Source: Bradyrhizobium sp. C9 (GTDB lineage: Bacteria > Pseudomonadota > Alphaproteobacteria > Rhizobiales > Xanthobacteraceae). Taken from it: a stretch of DNA of 64,000 nucleotides. Below are positions 32,853-41,917 of this stretch, piece by piece (position 1 is the stretch's first letter; every line of letters starts with the position of its first letter). A model generated the notes under the pieces. That model saw only the letters and a list, made by a program, of their open reading frames with translations. It did not search any database and was not told where the DNA came from. The stretch covers positions 62,001-126,000 of the forward strand of contig NZ_NWTG01000002.1 of the NCBI RefSeq assembly GCF_002532045.1, read 5' to 3'. The position numbers and the translations under genes were made by a program.

Positions 32853-33737
32853 ATGGATACGCTGGTCAACCTCGAAGCCTTCCTCGCCACCGCCGACGCC
32901 GGCGGCTTCTCCGCCGCGGCGCGCAAGCTCAACGTCGCGACGTCGGTCGTCGCCAAGCGCGTCACCCAGCTCGAGGAGCGGATCGGCACCGCGCTGTTCC
33001 ACCGCTCGACCCGCCAGTTGCGACTGACCGAGGCCGGGCAGCGATATGTCCATCGCGCCCGCGGCGTGGTTGCCGATGTCGGCGATCTCTTGTCGCGGAT
33101 GGGCGAGAAGCAGCGCGATCTCACCGATCATCTGCGCGTCAAGGCGCCGACCTCGCTGACGGTGGCGCGGCTTGCCGATGCCTTCACGGCGTTCCAGAAA
33201 CAGAACAGAAGCGTAAAGCTCGAGATCGTGATGATCGACCGCCCGGTCGATCCGGTGACCGAAGGTTTCGACATCGCGATCGGCGCCTTCCCGCATTCCT
33301 TCGGCGGTGTCGTCGACGAGCCGCTGTGCCGGCTGCCGCGGCTGTTGTGCGCGTCGTCAACCTATCTGAAGAAGCACGGCACGCCGAAGCATCCACGCGA
33401 CCTGGTCGATCATCGCTGCCTCAGCTTCCTGCCGACCGGACCGGAATGGCCGTTCGAGGGGCCGCGCGGCCGCATCAATATCCAGGTCCGCCCGATTCTC
33501 TCGTCGAACGAGGGCCGCGTGCTGACCCAAAGCGCGATCGCCGGCAACGGCATCGCGCTGCTGTCGCATTATCTGGTCGCCGACGCGTTGCGCGATGGCG
33601 CGTTGCAGCCGATCCTCGCCGAGTTTCCGATCCCGGAACTGTGGGTGAAGGCCGCCGTTCCCGAGCGCCGCATCAATGCCGCCGCGGTGCAAGCGCTGCT
33701 GAAGACATTGAAAAAGTCGCTGGCGCAATCGCTTTGA
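32853..33737 (+). CDS. LysR-family transcriptional regulator
   Basis: The 294-residue protein has the LysR winged helix at its N-terminus (LVNLEAFLATADAGGFSAAARKL, VVAKRVTQLEERIGTALFHRSTR, LTEAGQRYV) and a periplasmic-binding-like effector domain from about residue 90. The ATG at the start of the HTH was preferred to a longer frame overlapping the divergent gene. It probably controls the divergent FAD oxidoreductase-ABC importer operon in response to the imported compound. The box GATTG-N5-CAATC lies upstream. Confidence 0.9.
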   Translation: MDTLVNLEAFLATADAGGFSAAARKLNVATSVVAKRVTQLEERIGTALFHRSTRQLRLTEAGQRYVHRARGVVADVGDLLSRMGEKQRDLTDHLRVKAPTSLTVARLADAFTAFQKQNRSVKLEIVMIDRPVDPVTEGFDIAIGAFPHSFGGVVDEPLCRLPRLLCASSTYLKKHGTPKHPRDLVDHRCLSFLPTGPEWPFEGPRGRINIQVRPILSSNEGRVLTQSAIAGNGIALLSHYLVADALRDGALQPILAEFPIPELWVKAAVPERRINAAAVQALLKTLKKSLAQSL

Positions 33738-33798
33738 CGCGTCGGCAGTCTTGCCCCCTGCACGCCGACCTGAGACAACGACGCAAAGGATCGCCCGC

Positions 33799-34062
33799 TT
33801 GAAACTCCTGGTGCCAGTGTCGCTTGGTCTCATCATTGTCGCGACGCCCGCCGCGGCGATCGAGACCTGCCGGTTCATCGAGGCCAAGGCGGAGCGCGAG
33901 GCCTGCTACCGCCGCCAGGAGCAGGAGCTGGCGGCCAAGCGCAAGCCCGAGCCGCCGATCACCCAGTCGAGCGAATCGAAGACGTTCGATCAGCTGCAGC
34001 AGATGCGCCGCGACGACGAAGAGGTCTATCGCAGCATGCGTGGCATCTGCCGCGGCTGTTGA
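33799..34062 (+). CDS. Small secreted hypothetical protein
   Basis: A TTG start preceded by AAAGGA gives an 87-residue protein with a signal peptide (LKLLVPVSLGLIIVATPAAA). The mature part is highly charged and helical (EAKAEREACYRRQEQELAAK) with four Cys (two near the start, CRGC at the end). No family recognised. It is convergent with the enoyl-CoA hydratase gene, 15 bases apart. Confidence 0.6.
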   Translation: MKLLVPVSLGLIIVATPAAAIETCRFIEAKAEREACYRRQEQELAAKRKPEPPITQSSESKTFDQLQQMRRDDEEVYRSMRGICRGC

Positions 34063-34077
34063 GCTGAGCGGCCGGGC

Positions 34078-34878
34078 TTACGCCCCGCCGCCGCCCCAGC
34101 GGCCCGCGCGCTTCTCGGCAAAGGAGGCAAGCCCTTCGGCTGCCTCGGCGGTCTGCCGCTTGACCGAATGCAGGTGGACGAGGCGCTTGTAGGCCGCGTC
34201 GTCCACCGCCATGCCGCCGAACGAGCTTTCCATCGCGAGCTTCTTGGTCTCCGCCATCGCATCCGGGGCATTGCCGAGCAGCTGCTCCACGACCTTGGCG
34301 CCCGCACTTTCGAGATCGGCCAATGGCACCACCTCGTGAACGAGGCCGATGCGCCGCGCGTCCTGGGCGCCGAACCGTTCGCCGGTCAGTGCGTAACGGC
34401 GCACCTGGCGCACGCCGATGGCGTCGCAGAGCTGCGGGATGATGATCGCAGCCGTCAGGCCCCAGCGCACCTCGGTGATCGAGAACAGCGCATTGTCGGC
34501 CGCGATCACGATATCGCAGGCCGCGATCACGCCGGTGCCGCCGCCGAAGCAGCCGCCCTGCACCAGCGCGACGGTCGGGACCGGCAGCGTGTTGAGGCGC
34601 TGCACCGCCTCGAAGGTGGCGCGCGACGCGGCCTCGTTCTCCTCAGATGATTTCGGCCGCACGCCGTTGATCCATTTCAGGTCGGCGCCGGCCTGGAAAT
34701 GCTTGCCGTTGCCGTTCAGCACCACGACGCGCACCGGCTTGGTCGAGAGGTCGTCGATCGCGGCCAGCACGCCGGCGATCAGCGCGCCGTCATAGGCATT
34801 GTTGACCTCGGGCCGGTTCAGCGTGACGGTTGCGACCCCGCGCGCATCGAGGCTCCACAGGACTGGGCTGGCCGACAT
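34078..34878 (-). CDS. Enoyl-CoA hydratase/isomerase family protein
   Basis: The 266-residue crotonase-fold protein has HFQAGADLKWINGV (first oxyanion segment), GGCFGGGTGVIAACDIVIA (second), and SITEVRWGLTAAII with a conserved Glu in the position of a catalytic acid. It most resembles branched-chain hydratases such as methylglutaconyl-CoA hydratase, though that is uncertain. It hydrates an enoyl-CoA in beta-oxidation or amino acid catabolism. It stands alone between convergent and divergent genes, with an ATG after GGGAGAACG. Confidence 0.88.
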   Translation of the reverse strand: MSASPVLWSLDARGVATVTLNRPEVNNAYDGALIAGVLAAIDDLSTKPVRVVVLNGNGKHFQAGADLKWINGVRPKSSEENEAASRATFEAVQRLNTLPVPTVALVQGGCFGGGTGVIAACDIVIAADNALFSITEVRWGLTAAIIIPQLCDAIGVRQVRRYALTGERFGAQDARRIGLVHEVVPLADLESAGAKVVEQLLGNAPDAMAETKKLAMESSFGGMAVDDAAYKRLVHLHSVKRQTAEAAEGLASFAEKRAGRWGGGGA

Positions 34879-35056
34879 GACGTTCTCCCTGGTTCGGCAT
34901 TGCTCTTGGCTTGTACTAACCTTGCACTATGGCGAGCGGCGATGGCTTGATCCATCACTTTCGGGCGCGCGCGACCGCGTCGCATGCATGGCGGGTTGCG
35001 CGATGGCCCGCGCTTGTGGAAACTGACGCGGCACGTTGCAAGGACTGGTTCCACCC

Positions 35057-36031
35057 ATGCGCATTTGCATTTTCGGCGCAGGCGCCGTCGGCAGCCACTT
35101 TGCGGTCCGGCTGTCACGCGCGGGCCACGATGTGTCCTGCGTGATGCGGGGGCCGCATCTCGACGCGGTCAAAGCCAACGGCTTGACGTTGACGGTTGGC
35201 GACACCAGCGTGACCGCTCAGGTGAAGGCGTCGGCCGATCCTGCCGATCTGGGGCCGCAGGACGTCGTCATCAGCACGCTGAAGGCGACCGGCATCGCCG
35301 CGCTCGCAACCGGGCTGCCGCCGCTGCTTGGACGCGATACCGCGATCGTGTTCGCGCAAAACGGCATTCCCTGGTGGTACGATCTCGGCCTGCCGCCGCA
35401 GCATCCCGCGCTTCCCGATCTCGGCTTCCTCGATCCCGGCGGGCGCTTGCGCGGCGCGATCCCGAAACAGCGGATCATCGGCGGCGTGATCTTCTCCTCC
35501 AATGAGGTGATTGCGCCCGGGGTAGTGGCGAACCTGACGCCGGATCGCAACCGCCTCCTGATCGGCGAATGCGACGACCGCCGGAGCGAGCGCATCGCCA
35601 TCTTTCGTGCGGCGCTCAATGACGCAGCGATCGAATCGCCCGAGGTCAAGGAGATCCGCGAGACGATCTGGTCGAAACTGCTGACAAACATGTCGATGTC
35701 GGTGCTCTGCCTGTTGACCGGGCGGACCGCGCGCGGCGTTCGCGACGATCCTGACGTGCAGGACGTGATCCCGCGCCTGCTCGACGAGGCCAATGCGGTG
35801 GCGACGCACTACATTGCCGCGGTCAAGCGCGTCGCCCGCTCGGGGCCGGCGCCGGACCACAAGCCGTCTATCCTGCAGGACTACGAGCTCGGCCGCGCCA
35901 TGGAGATCGATGTGCTGGTGCGCGCCCCGGCGGCGTTTGCCCGCGCGGCTGGGATTCCGACCCCGATGCTCGACCTGATGGCCGCGCTCGCGATCCAGAA
36001 GGCGCGTGACAAGGGGCTCTATCAGGGCTGA
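35057..36031 (+). CDS. Ketopantoate reductase family protein (PanE/ApbA-like)
   Basis: The 324-residue protein begins MRICIFGAGAVGSHFAVRL, the NADPH Rossmann motif of ketopantoate reductases, followed by QNGIPWWYDLG and the conserved KLLTNMSMSVLCLLTG in the hinge helix region with Lys-Leu-Leu-Asn pattern. The C-terminal helical domain ends near RAAGIPTPMLDLM. It would reduce a 2-oxo acid with NADPH; many such paralogues are not involved in pantothenate synthesis. The insertion around QHPALPDLGFLDPGGRL is typical of this subgroup. A SDR gene follows 36 bases downstream and may be co-transcribed. Confidence 0.83.
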   Translation: MRICIFGAGAVGSHFAVRLSRAGHDVSCVMRGPHLDAVKANGLTLTVGDTSVTAQVKASADPADLGPQDVVISTLKATGIAALATGLPPLLGRDTAIVFAQNGIPWWYDLGLPPQHPALPDLGFLDPGGRLRGAIPKQRIIGGVIFSSNEVIAPGVVANLTPDRNRLLIGECDDRRSERIAIFRAALNDAAIESPEVKEIRETIWSKLLTNMSMSVLCLLTGRTARGVRDDPDVQDVIPRLLDEANAVATHYIAAVKRVARSGPAPDHKPSILQDYELGRAMEIDVLVRAPAAFARAAGIPTPMLDLMAALAIQKARDKGLYQG

Positions 36032-36067
36032 CAATCCGAGCACGACATCAAGCGGGAACATCGAACC

Positions 36068-36850
36068 ATGCAAGTCAAGAACAAGGTCTGCGTCGTCACC
36101 GGCGGCGCAAGCGGAATCGGTGAAGCGGTGGCGCGGGCCTATGCAGAGGCCGGCGCGCGCGGCGTCGTGGTCGCCGATCTCAAGACCTCGCGCGACCGGC
36201 TCGCCAGCGTCGCCGGCGACATCGACGGGCTCGCGGTCACCGCCGATGTCGGGCTCGAGGAGGACGTCAAGGCGCTGATCGCCGCGGCCGAGGACAAATA
36301 TGGCCCGGTCGACGTGTTCTTCTCCAATGCCGGGCTGTCGCGCAAGGGACAGGAGGCAGCCTCCGATGCCGACTGGGACGTGAGCTGGCGGGTGCATGTG
36401 ATGAGCCACGTGTTCGCGGCGCGCGCACTGGTGCCCGGCATGCTCGCGCGCGGCTCCGGGTATCTGCTTAACACCGCATCCGCCGCGGGGCTGCTGGCCT
36501 CGCTGAACTCGATGCCTTACGGCGTGACCAAGAATGCCGCGGTCGCGCTCGCAGAACATCTCGCCATCCAGTATGGCGATCGAGGCATTCGCGTCTCCGT
36601 GCTGTGCCCGCAATCGGTGCAGACCGGGATGACCACGCCGGGCCCGAGCGCGGCGCGCGTCGACGGCGTGCTGCAGCCCGGCGAAGTGGCGCGGATGGTG
36701 ATCGAGGCGATGGCCGAGGAACGCTTCCTGATTCTCTCGCATCCCCAGGTGCAGGAATACATGCAGCGCAAAGCCACCAACCGCGAGCGCTGGCTGTCCG
36801 GCATGCGCCGTCTGCGCGATCGGATCTACGGCGGTGCGGCTTCAGGCTGA
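36068..36850 (+). CDS. SDR family oxidoreductase
   Basis: The 260-residue short-chain dehydrogenase has the cofactor motif TGGASGIG (residues 12-19), the NAG motif in FFSNAGLSRKG, catalytic Ser in NTASAAGLLAS and the YxxxK active site in MPYGVTKNAAV. Asp near residue 40 (VVADLK) suggests NAD rather than NADP. The substrate is unknown. It follows a PanE-like gene on the same strand and its end overlaps the racemase gene on the opposite strand by nine bases. Confidence 0.88.
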   Translation: MQVKNKVCVVTGGASGIGEAVARAYAEAGARGVVVADLKTSRDRLASVAGDIDGLAVTADVGLEEDVKALIAAAEDKYGPVDVFFSNAGLSRKGQEAASDADWDVSWRVHVMSHVFAARALVPGMLARGSGYLLNTASAAGLLASLNSMPYGVTKNAAVALAEHLAIQYGDRGIRVSVLCPQSVQTGMTTPGPSAARVDGVLQPGEVARMVIEAMAEERFLILSHPQVQEYMQRKATNRERWLSGMRRLRDRIYGGAASG

Positions 36851-37573
36851 CGGCGGCGCGAACTTCCCTAAGAGTCCGGAATAGGCCTTGGCCGCAGGCG
36901 AAGCATAGGCACCGCGGCGCGACGTCGTCAGCTTGAGGCCGGCGAGCGCTTCCGCCTGCTTCACGGCGGCTGCGACGCCGTCGACCACAGGCACGCCGAA
37001 TTGTACCGACAGCTCGTGCGCGAGATCGGCCATGCCGGCGCAGCCGAGCACGATGGCCTCAGCGCCCTTCTCCAATGCGCGGGCGATCTCCGCCTCCAGC
37101 TTCGGCCTGGCGCCCGAGCCCGGCTTCTCGAGATCGAGCACCGCGACATCGCAGGCGGTGACCGTGGCGCGGTCGGCAAAGCCGTAGCGGCGGACCAGTT
37201 CCTCGAGCGGCACGATCGACCGCGGCAGCGTGGTGACGATGCCGATGCGCTTGGCGATCTGTCCGGCCGTGACCAGCGCCGCTTCGCAGATGCCGACCAC
37301 CGGATAGCGCGCCGCCGACCGCGCGGCATCGAGCCCGGTGTCGTCGAAGCAGGCGACGATGCCGGCATCGGCGTCGGGTGTCTTCAGCAGCGCGTCGATC
37401 AGCCCGGGAACGGCAAACGCCTCGTCGTAGAAGCCCTCGATCGAGGCGGGTCCCATCGACGACGTGACGGCCATGATCTCGGTGCCATCAGCAGCAACCG
37501 CCCGGGCGGCGGTCGCGATCGTCGCGGTCATGGACGCGGTGGTGTTGGGATTGACGATCAGGATCTTGGTCAT
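36842..37573 (-). CDS. Asp/Glu/hydantoin racemase family protein
   Basis: The 243-residue protein has the hydantoin-racemase opening KILIVNPNTTASMT and two catalytic-type cysteines, one in GIVACFDDTGLD (about residue 75) and one in IVLGCAGMADL (about 185). It belongs to the aspartate/glutamate racemase superfamily. It might be a hydantoin or maleate-isomerase-type enzyme; the precise substrate is not shown. It starts at an ATG before TTAGTAGCCCGG repeat DNA and its 3' end overlaps the convergent SDR gene by nine bases. Confidence 0.87.
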   Translation of the reverse strand: MTKILIVNPNTTASMTATIATAARAVAADGTEIMAVTSSMGPASIEGFYDEAFAVPGLIDALLKTPDADAGIVACFDDTGLDAARSAARYPVVGICEAALVTAGQIAKRIGIVTTLPRSIVPLEELVRRYGFADRATVTACDVAVLDLEKPGSGARPKLEAEIARALEKGAEAIVLGCAGMADLAHELSVQFGVPVVDGVAAAVKQAEALAGLKLTTSRRGAYASPAAKAYSGLLGKFAPPSA

Positions 37574-37590
37574 GGATGGAGATTAGTAGC

Positions 37591-37617
37591 CCGGATGCAG
37601 CAAAGCGCAATCCGGGA
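37591..37617. repeat. Short palindrome CCCGGAT...ATCCGGG
   Basis: Seven-base perfect arms around 13 bases, a frequent intergenic hairpin type in Bradyrhizobium-like genomes. It lies between two genes on the same strand and may end the upstream alpha/beta-hydrolase transcript. Confidence 0.5.
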
Positions 37618-37646
37618 CGGCGTCACAGGCGGAACGCCATGCCTGC

Positions 37647-38327
37647 TTACGAATGCTTCGCGACCCAGGCCGCGAAGCCATCGAGCACCTCGGCCATCAC
37701 CTCGCTGTCGTTGCGGCCGGAGCGTTTGAGGACATGGAAGGAGTGATCCGCCTCCTGCACCAGATGCAGCGTCGCCCGCGCGCCGAGCCCCTTCACCACG
37801 GGCTCGAGCAGGTCGAGCTCGGCCAGCGCATCGCGCGTGCCCTGCAGGAACAGCAAGGGGACCTTGACCTCGGTGAGATGTTTGGCCCGCTCGCTCGACG
37901 GCTTGCCGGCGGGATGCAGGGGAAAGCCGAGGAACACCAGCCCGCGCACGCCTTCGAGCGGGGCTTTGGCCTGCGCCTGCGAGGTCATGCGTCCGCCGAA
38001 CGATTTGCCGCCGGCGAACAGCGGCAGTTCGCCGCAACGCCGCGCGGCCTCCGCCACCGCGGCACGCACCGTCGCCTGCGCGACGGCGGGCGGATCGGGC
38101 CGCTTGCTGCCCTTCTCCATATAGGGAAACTGATAGCGCAAGGTCGCGATGCCGCGCTCGGCGAGGCCGACCGCAATCGTCTCCATCGAAGCATGGGTCA
38201 TGCCGGCGCCGGCGCCATGCGCGAACACATAGGCCGCACGCGCCTGCGCCGGGCGCAGCAGCAGTGCGGACACCGAGGTGTCGCCCGAGGCCATGATCGA
38301 CAGCGGTTGAGCGCCTGACGCGTTCAA
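37647..38327 (-). CDS. Alpha/beta hydrolase (dienelactone hydrolase/Tex30-like)
   Basis: The predicted 226-residue protein has an early oxyanion loop [15 protein letters not shown], the nucleophile elbow GGKSFGGRM (catalytic Ser), an acid in GTRDALAE and the His in EADHSFHVL. This is the Tex30/KANL3-like branch of alpha/beta hydrolases. It is a cytoplasmic hydrolase of unknown substrate. A TTG start is proposed because the first beta-strand ([17 protein letters not shown]) lies upstream of the next ATG (38294); the true start is uncertain. Confidence 0.78.
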   Translation of the reverse strand: MNASGAQPLSIMASGDTSVSALLLRPAQARAAYVFAHGAGAGMTHASMETIAVGLAERGIATLRYQFPYMEKGSKRPDPPAVAQATVRAAVAEAARRCGELPLFAGGKSFGGRMTSQAQAKAPLEGVRGLVFLGFPLHPAGKPSSERAKHLTEVKVPLLFLQGTRDALAELDLLEPVVKGLGARATLHLVQEADHSFHVLKRSGRNDSEVMAEVLDGFAAWVAKHS

Positions 38328-38587
38328 GATGACATCTCGAAGAATTGTTGCTCCGTCATTCCTAGCTGCAGGCAGCCATGCGCGCAAATGCCGCCGAGGA
38401 GAACCCGCCGCAAGTGAACTGGCTCACATCCAACCAACGTTTCCCTTGCAACATTTCCGTTGTTAGACCGAGAGCCGCCACTGTAGGATGGCACAAAGCG
38501 TATCACACGCTTAACGCGAACCTGTTTCGGCGATTTTTAATATCTCATCAATATGACGCGCGGGTACCGCGAATTGGGGAATGGGGC

Positions 38588-40423
38588 ATGCCTCGCAAGA
38601 CGATCTTCTTCATCGGGCTGCTGATTGTCGCCGGCGTCCTCTACCTCAAGGACGATATCGAGACGGTCGTGAGCGGCTTCCGCGTCAAGGTCGTCGACTA
38701 CCAGCCGCCGGCAAAGACCGTGTGGCTGGATCAGAACGTCAGCGCCGAACGGCTGCGCTGGTTCTACCACGCCGACCAGGGCACGCGGACTTTCGGCATT
38801 CCCCTCGAGTGGTTCATGGCGCTGGAACAGCCGACGGTCTGGCCGCTGCTCACTGCGGCACCGCGGCTCAGCGAGACCAATTATCTCAGCCGCTTCGGCT
38901 TTATTCCCGACACCGTGATTCCGGGTAGCCCCGATGCGCTGCCGATCGGCTTTGCGCGGGGTGGTCCGATGGCGGACGCCAACGGCGCACCGTGGCGCAA
39001 CCCGCACAGCAAGGCCGATATGAACGGGGTCGGGCTGACCTGCTCCGCCTGCCATACCGGAAGCTTCAGCTATCGCGGCACCGAGGTCGTGATCGACGGC
39101 GGGCCCGCCAACACCAATCTGTTCGAGTTCCAGAAGAGCGTCGGCGTCTCGCTGCTGCTGACCCGGTTCTGGCCGGGCCGCTTCGCGCGCTTCGCCGACG
39201 AGATCCTCGGCAAGGATGCCGGCCTCGACGAGCGCATGGCGCTGCGCGGCCAGCTCGATCTCGTGCTGAAGCAATACGCCAACATCAATGCATTGGAGAC
39301 CAAGGTCGCCGCCAACAGCGTCGAGGAAGGCTATGCGCGGCTCGACGCGCTGAACCGGATCGGCAACCAGGTGTTCTCGATCGACCTGAACAATCCGAAC
39401 AACTACGCCGCACATTCGGCACCGGTGCATTTCCCGCGGATCTGGAACGCGCCGTGGTTCAGCTGGGTGCAGTATGACGGCTCGATCATGCAGCCGATGG
39501 TGCGCAATGCCGGTGAAGCGCTCGGCGTCAGCGCCGAACTCAATCTGCTCGACGAGTCCAGGGGCCTGTTCAAATCGAGCGCGCGGATCGACGTGCTGCA
39601 CGAGATGGAGCGGATGATCGCCGGCGAGCCGCCCAGCGAGGACAAGGGCTTTGGCGGCCTGGCCTCGCCGAAATGGCCGGAGAATATCCTGGGGCAGATC
39701 AACATGGATCTCGCGAAGAAGGGCGGCGAGCTCTACAAGACGCACTGCCAGGGCTGCCATGGCCCGGCGATCGACAGCAAGGCGCTGCCCGCCAGCGAAG
39801 CCTTTGCGCTGTTCAAGGACAAGAAGCGCTGGATCAAGAACGACGCCGGCCAGCCGCTGCTCGACGTCGAGATGATTCCGATCAGCCATATCGGCACCGA
39901 CAGCGCGCAGGCCGAAGGCCTCGCACACCGCACGGTCGAGACGCCGGCCAATCTGAACATCAAGGACGGCGGTTTCGGCCCCGCGCTCGGCGAACTGGTC
40001 GAGAAGACCGTCGACTATTGGTACGACCAGAACAAGACCCCGCCGGAGGACCGCAAGCGCATCAACGGCTACCGGCCGAACGAGATCCAGGCGCCGCTCG
40101 CCTACAAGGTCCGGCCGCTCAACGGCATCTGGGCGACCCCGCCCTATCTGCACAACGGCTCGGTGCCGTCCATCTACGCGCTGTTGTCGCCGGTGAAGGA
40201 TCGTCCCGCGACCTTCTATCTCGGCAACCGGGAGTATGATCCCAAGGATCTCGGCTATGTCTGGAAGGACAACATCAAGAACGCCTTCGTGCTCGACACC
40301 GCCAAGCGCGGCAACAGCAATTCCGGACACGAATTCTCGAACGAGAAGCGCCTCGGCGTGATCGGCCCGGAGCTGAAGGAAGACGAGCGCCGCGCCCTGA
40401 TCGAGTTCATCAAGACGCTGTGA
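38588..40423 (+). CDS. Di-haem c-type cytochrome (RoxA/CcpA-like peroxidase family)
   Basis: The 611-residue protein has a short N-terminal signal or anchor (KTIFFIGLLIVAGVLYL) and two haem c sites, CSACH (152-156) and CQGCH (387-391). The C-terminal segment NGIWATPPYLHNGSVPSIYALLSP is typical of the RoxA-like/di-haem cytochrome c peroxidase group. It should be periplasmic, with covalently bound haem, and may act as a peroxidase or an oxygenase on bulky substrates. RoxA itself cleaves rubber, but that function cannot be assumed here. The ATG follows GGGGAATGGGGC and removes a 70-residue shadow extension. It is convergent with the berberine-bridge-like gene. Confidence 0.83.
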   Translation: MPRKTIFFIGLLIVAGVLYLKDDIETVVSGFRVKVVDYQPPAKTVWLDQNVSAERLRWFYHADQGTRTFGIPLEWFMALEQPTVWPLLTAAPRLSETNYLSRFGFIPDTVIPGSPDALPIGFARGGPMADANGAPWRNPHSKADMNGVGLTCSACHTGSFSYRGTEVVIDGGPANTNLFEFQKSVGVSLLLTRFWPGRFARFADEILGKDAGLDERMALRGQLDLVLKQYANINALETKVAANSVEEGYARLDALNRIGNQVFSIDLNNPNNYAAHSAPVHFPRIWNAPWFSWVQYDGSIMQPMVRNAGEALGVSAELNLLDESRGLFKSSARIDVLHEMERMIAGEPPSEDKGFGGLASPKWPENILGQINMDLAKKGGELYKTHCQGCHGPAIDSKALPASEAFALFKDKKRWIKNDAGQPLLDVEMIPISHIGTDSAQAEGLAHRTVETPANLNIKDGGFGPALGELVEKTVDYWYDQNKTPPEDRKRINGYRPNEIQAPLAYKVRPLNGIWATPPYLHNGSVPSIYALLSPVKDRPATFYLGNREYDPKDLGYVWKDNIKNAFVLDTAKRGNSNSGHEFSNEKRLGVIGPELKEDERRALIEFIKTL

Positions 40424-40438
40424 GCTTCGGCCTGCTCC

Positions 40439-41908
40439 TCATGCCGTCGGCACGCCGAGCGGCACGCTCTGGGCGTGGTGGAACAGATCGTCGGGATCAT
40501 ATTGCTGCTTCACCGCGACCAGGCGGGCGAGGTTGTCGCCCCAATAGGCTGACGCATAGTCGTCGAGGTCGAGATCGCAATAATTGACGTAGGACGCGCC
40601 CGGCATGAAAGGACGCATCGCCGCATAGACCCTTGCGACGTCAGCGAGATGCGCCGCGGTGTCCGCGGATCGGCTCCAGCTCGAGAAATACTGGATACAG
40701 TACTGCGTGCCGGCGCGGCGCGGGAATGCAGTGGCGTCGGCGGCAGCATCGGCGATCCGACCGCCATAGGAATCGCAGAGCAGCACGATGCCGCCCGGCG
40801 CGATCGGCGCGACCGCCGTCATCATGGCTTCGATGCCGTCGGAGGCGAGCGGCGTCAGCACATAGTCCGACTTCGCCTTCATCAGCACCGACTCGTAGGC
40901 GAGCGGTCCGGCAAAGTGCTTGACCGCATCGAGGAAGGCGAGCGATTGCACCGACAGCGCCGATGACGGCGGTCGCACCGCCGTCAATCGCCGGAGTTCG
41001 CTGCGCAGTTCGCTCTCGCTGCCGACCGACTGGCCAATGCAGCGCATCGTGATCAAGCCCTGGCCGGCCGGGCCGACCTTCATGATCGAGGTGATGTTCG
41101 ACGGCGCACTCGGCGCCCAGTCCTGCCAGGCGGCGAATAATTGCGCGGCGTCGGCCTGCGACAGCTTCCAGGAGACACCGAACACCCACACCGTCTTCAA
41201 GGGAAACACCTCGATCTTGAACTCGGTCGCGATGCCGAAACTGCCACCGCCGCCGCCGCGGCAGGCCCACCAGAGGTCCGGCTCCGATGTCGCATTGGCC
41301 TGCAGCACACGCGCCTGGGCGTCGACGACATTCGCCTGCAGCAGGCCGTCGCAGGTCAGTCCATGCGAGCGCGCGAGCAGGCCGTGGCCGCCGCCGGTGA
41401 GATGGCCGGAGATGCCGACGGTTGGGCAACTGCCTGCCTGCAGCGCGAGGCCCTGGGCGGCCAACGCGGAATAAAGCGCGTAAAGCGATGCGCCGGAGCC
41501 CGCCGTGACGAGGTTCGAGGCCTTGTCGACCACAATCTGCTGCAATCCGCGCACGTCGATCGCAACCCCGGACGATTGCGACAGGCCTTCATAGGAATGT
41601 CCGCCGCAGCGAACTGCGAAGCTCAATCCGTTGCTGCGCACCCAGTCGACCATCACGGCAACCGCGTGCTCGGTCTTGCAAACCGCACGCAGCGCCGGCG
41701 CCAATTGCTTGCGCTTGCTCGCGGCGGGCAGGTAATCCGCATAGTGCGCGTCCTGCGGCCGCAGGAACTGAACGTCGGTCGCCGGCAGGTTCGGCAATGG
41801 CGGCAACGGTACCACGGCCTCCGCCGACGGCGCGGCGATCTCGGCGTCGGCGGCGGCAACCGGCGCATCGGAGGGCAAGAACTCGCCGATGCGAAGCGGA
41901 TGTTCCAT
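40439..41908 (-). CDS. FAD-linked oxidase, berberine-bridge-enzyme-like
   Basis: The 489-residue protein has the PCMH-type FAD domain with RCGGHSYEGLS (His that can bind FAD covalently), AGSCPTVGISGHLTGGGHG (with the Cys of the second covalent link) and GGGGGSFGIATEF. The C-terminal BBE motif NYCDLDLDDYASAYWGDN and KQQYDPDDLFHHAQSVP completes the family pattern. So a bicovalent flavin is likely. Such enzymes oxidise sugars, alcohols or alkaloid-like amines with oxygen. There is no clear signal peptide, though the N-terminus is 50 residues longer than needed. It lies 9 bases downstream of the permuted D-amino-acid-oxidase-like gene, so the two are an operon. Confidence 0.87.
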   Translation of the reverse strand: MEHPLRIGEFLPSDAPVAAADAEIAAPSAEAVVPLPPLPNLPATDVQFLRPQDAHYADYLPAASKRKQLAPALRAVCKTEHAVAVMVDWVRSNGLSFAVRCGGHSYEGLSQSSGVAIDVRGLQQIVVDKASNLVTAGSGASLYALYSALAAQGLALQAGSCPTVGISGHLTGGGHGLLARSHGLTCDGLLQANVVDAQARVLQANATSEPDLWWACRGGGGGSFGIATEFKIEVFPLKTVWVFGVSWKLSQADAAQLFAAWQDWAPSAPSNITSIMKVGPAGQGLITMRCIGQSVGSESELRSELRRLTAVRPPSSALSVQSLAFLDAVKHFAGPLAYESVLMKAKSDYVLTPLASDGIEAMMTAVAPIAPGGIVLLCDSYGGRIADAAADATAFPRRAGTQYCIQYFSSWSRSADTAAHLADVARVYAAMRPFMPGASYVNYCDLDLDDYASAYWGDNLARLVAVKQQYDPDDLFHHAQSVPLGVPTA

Positions 41909-41917
41909 GGCAAGCCC

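Noticed and set aside
35114..36742. 542-codon minus-strand frame
   Set aside because: Antisense to the ketopantoate-reductase-like and SDR genes, both with strong family motifs.
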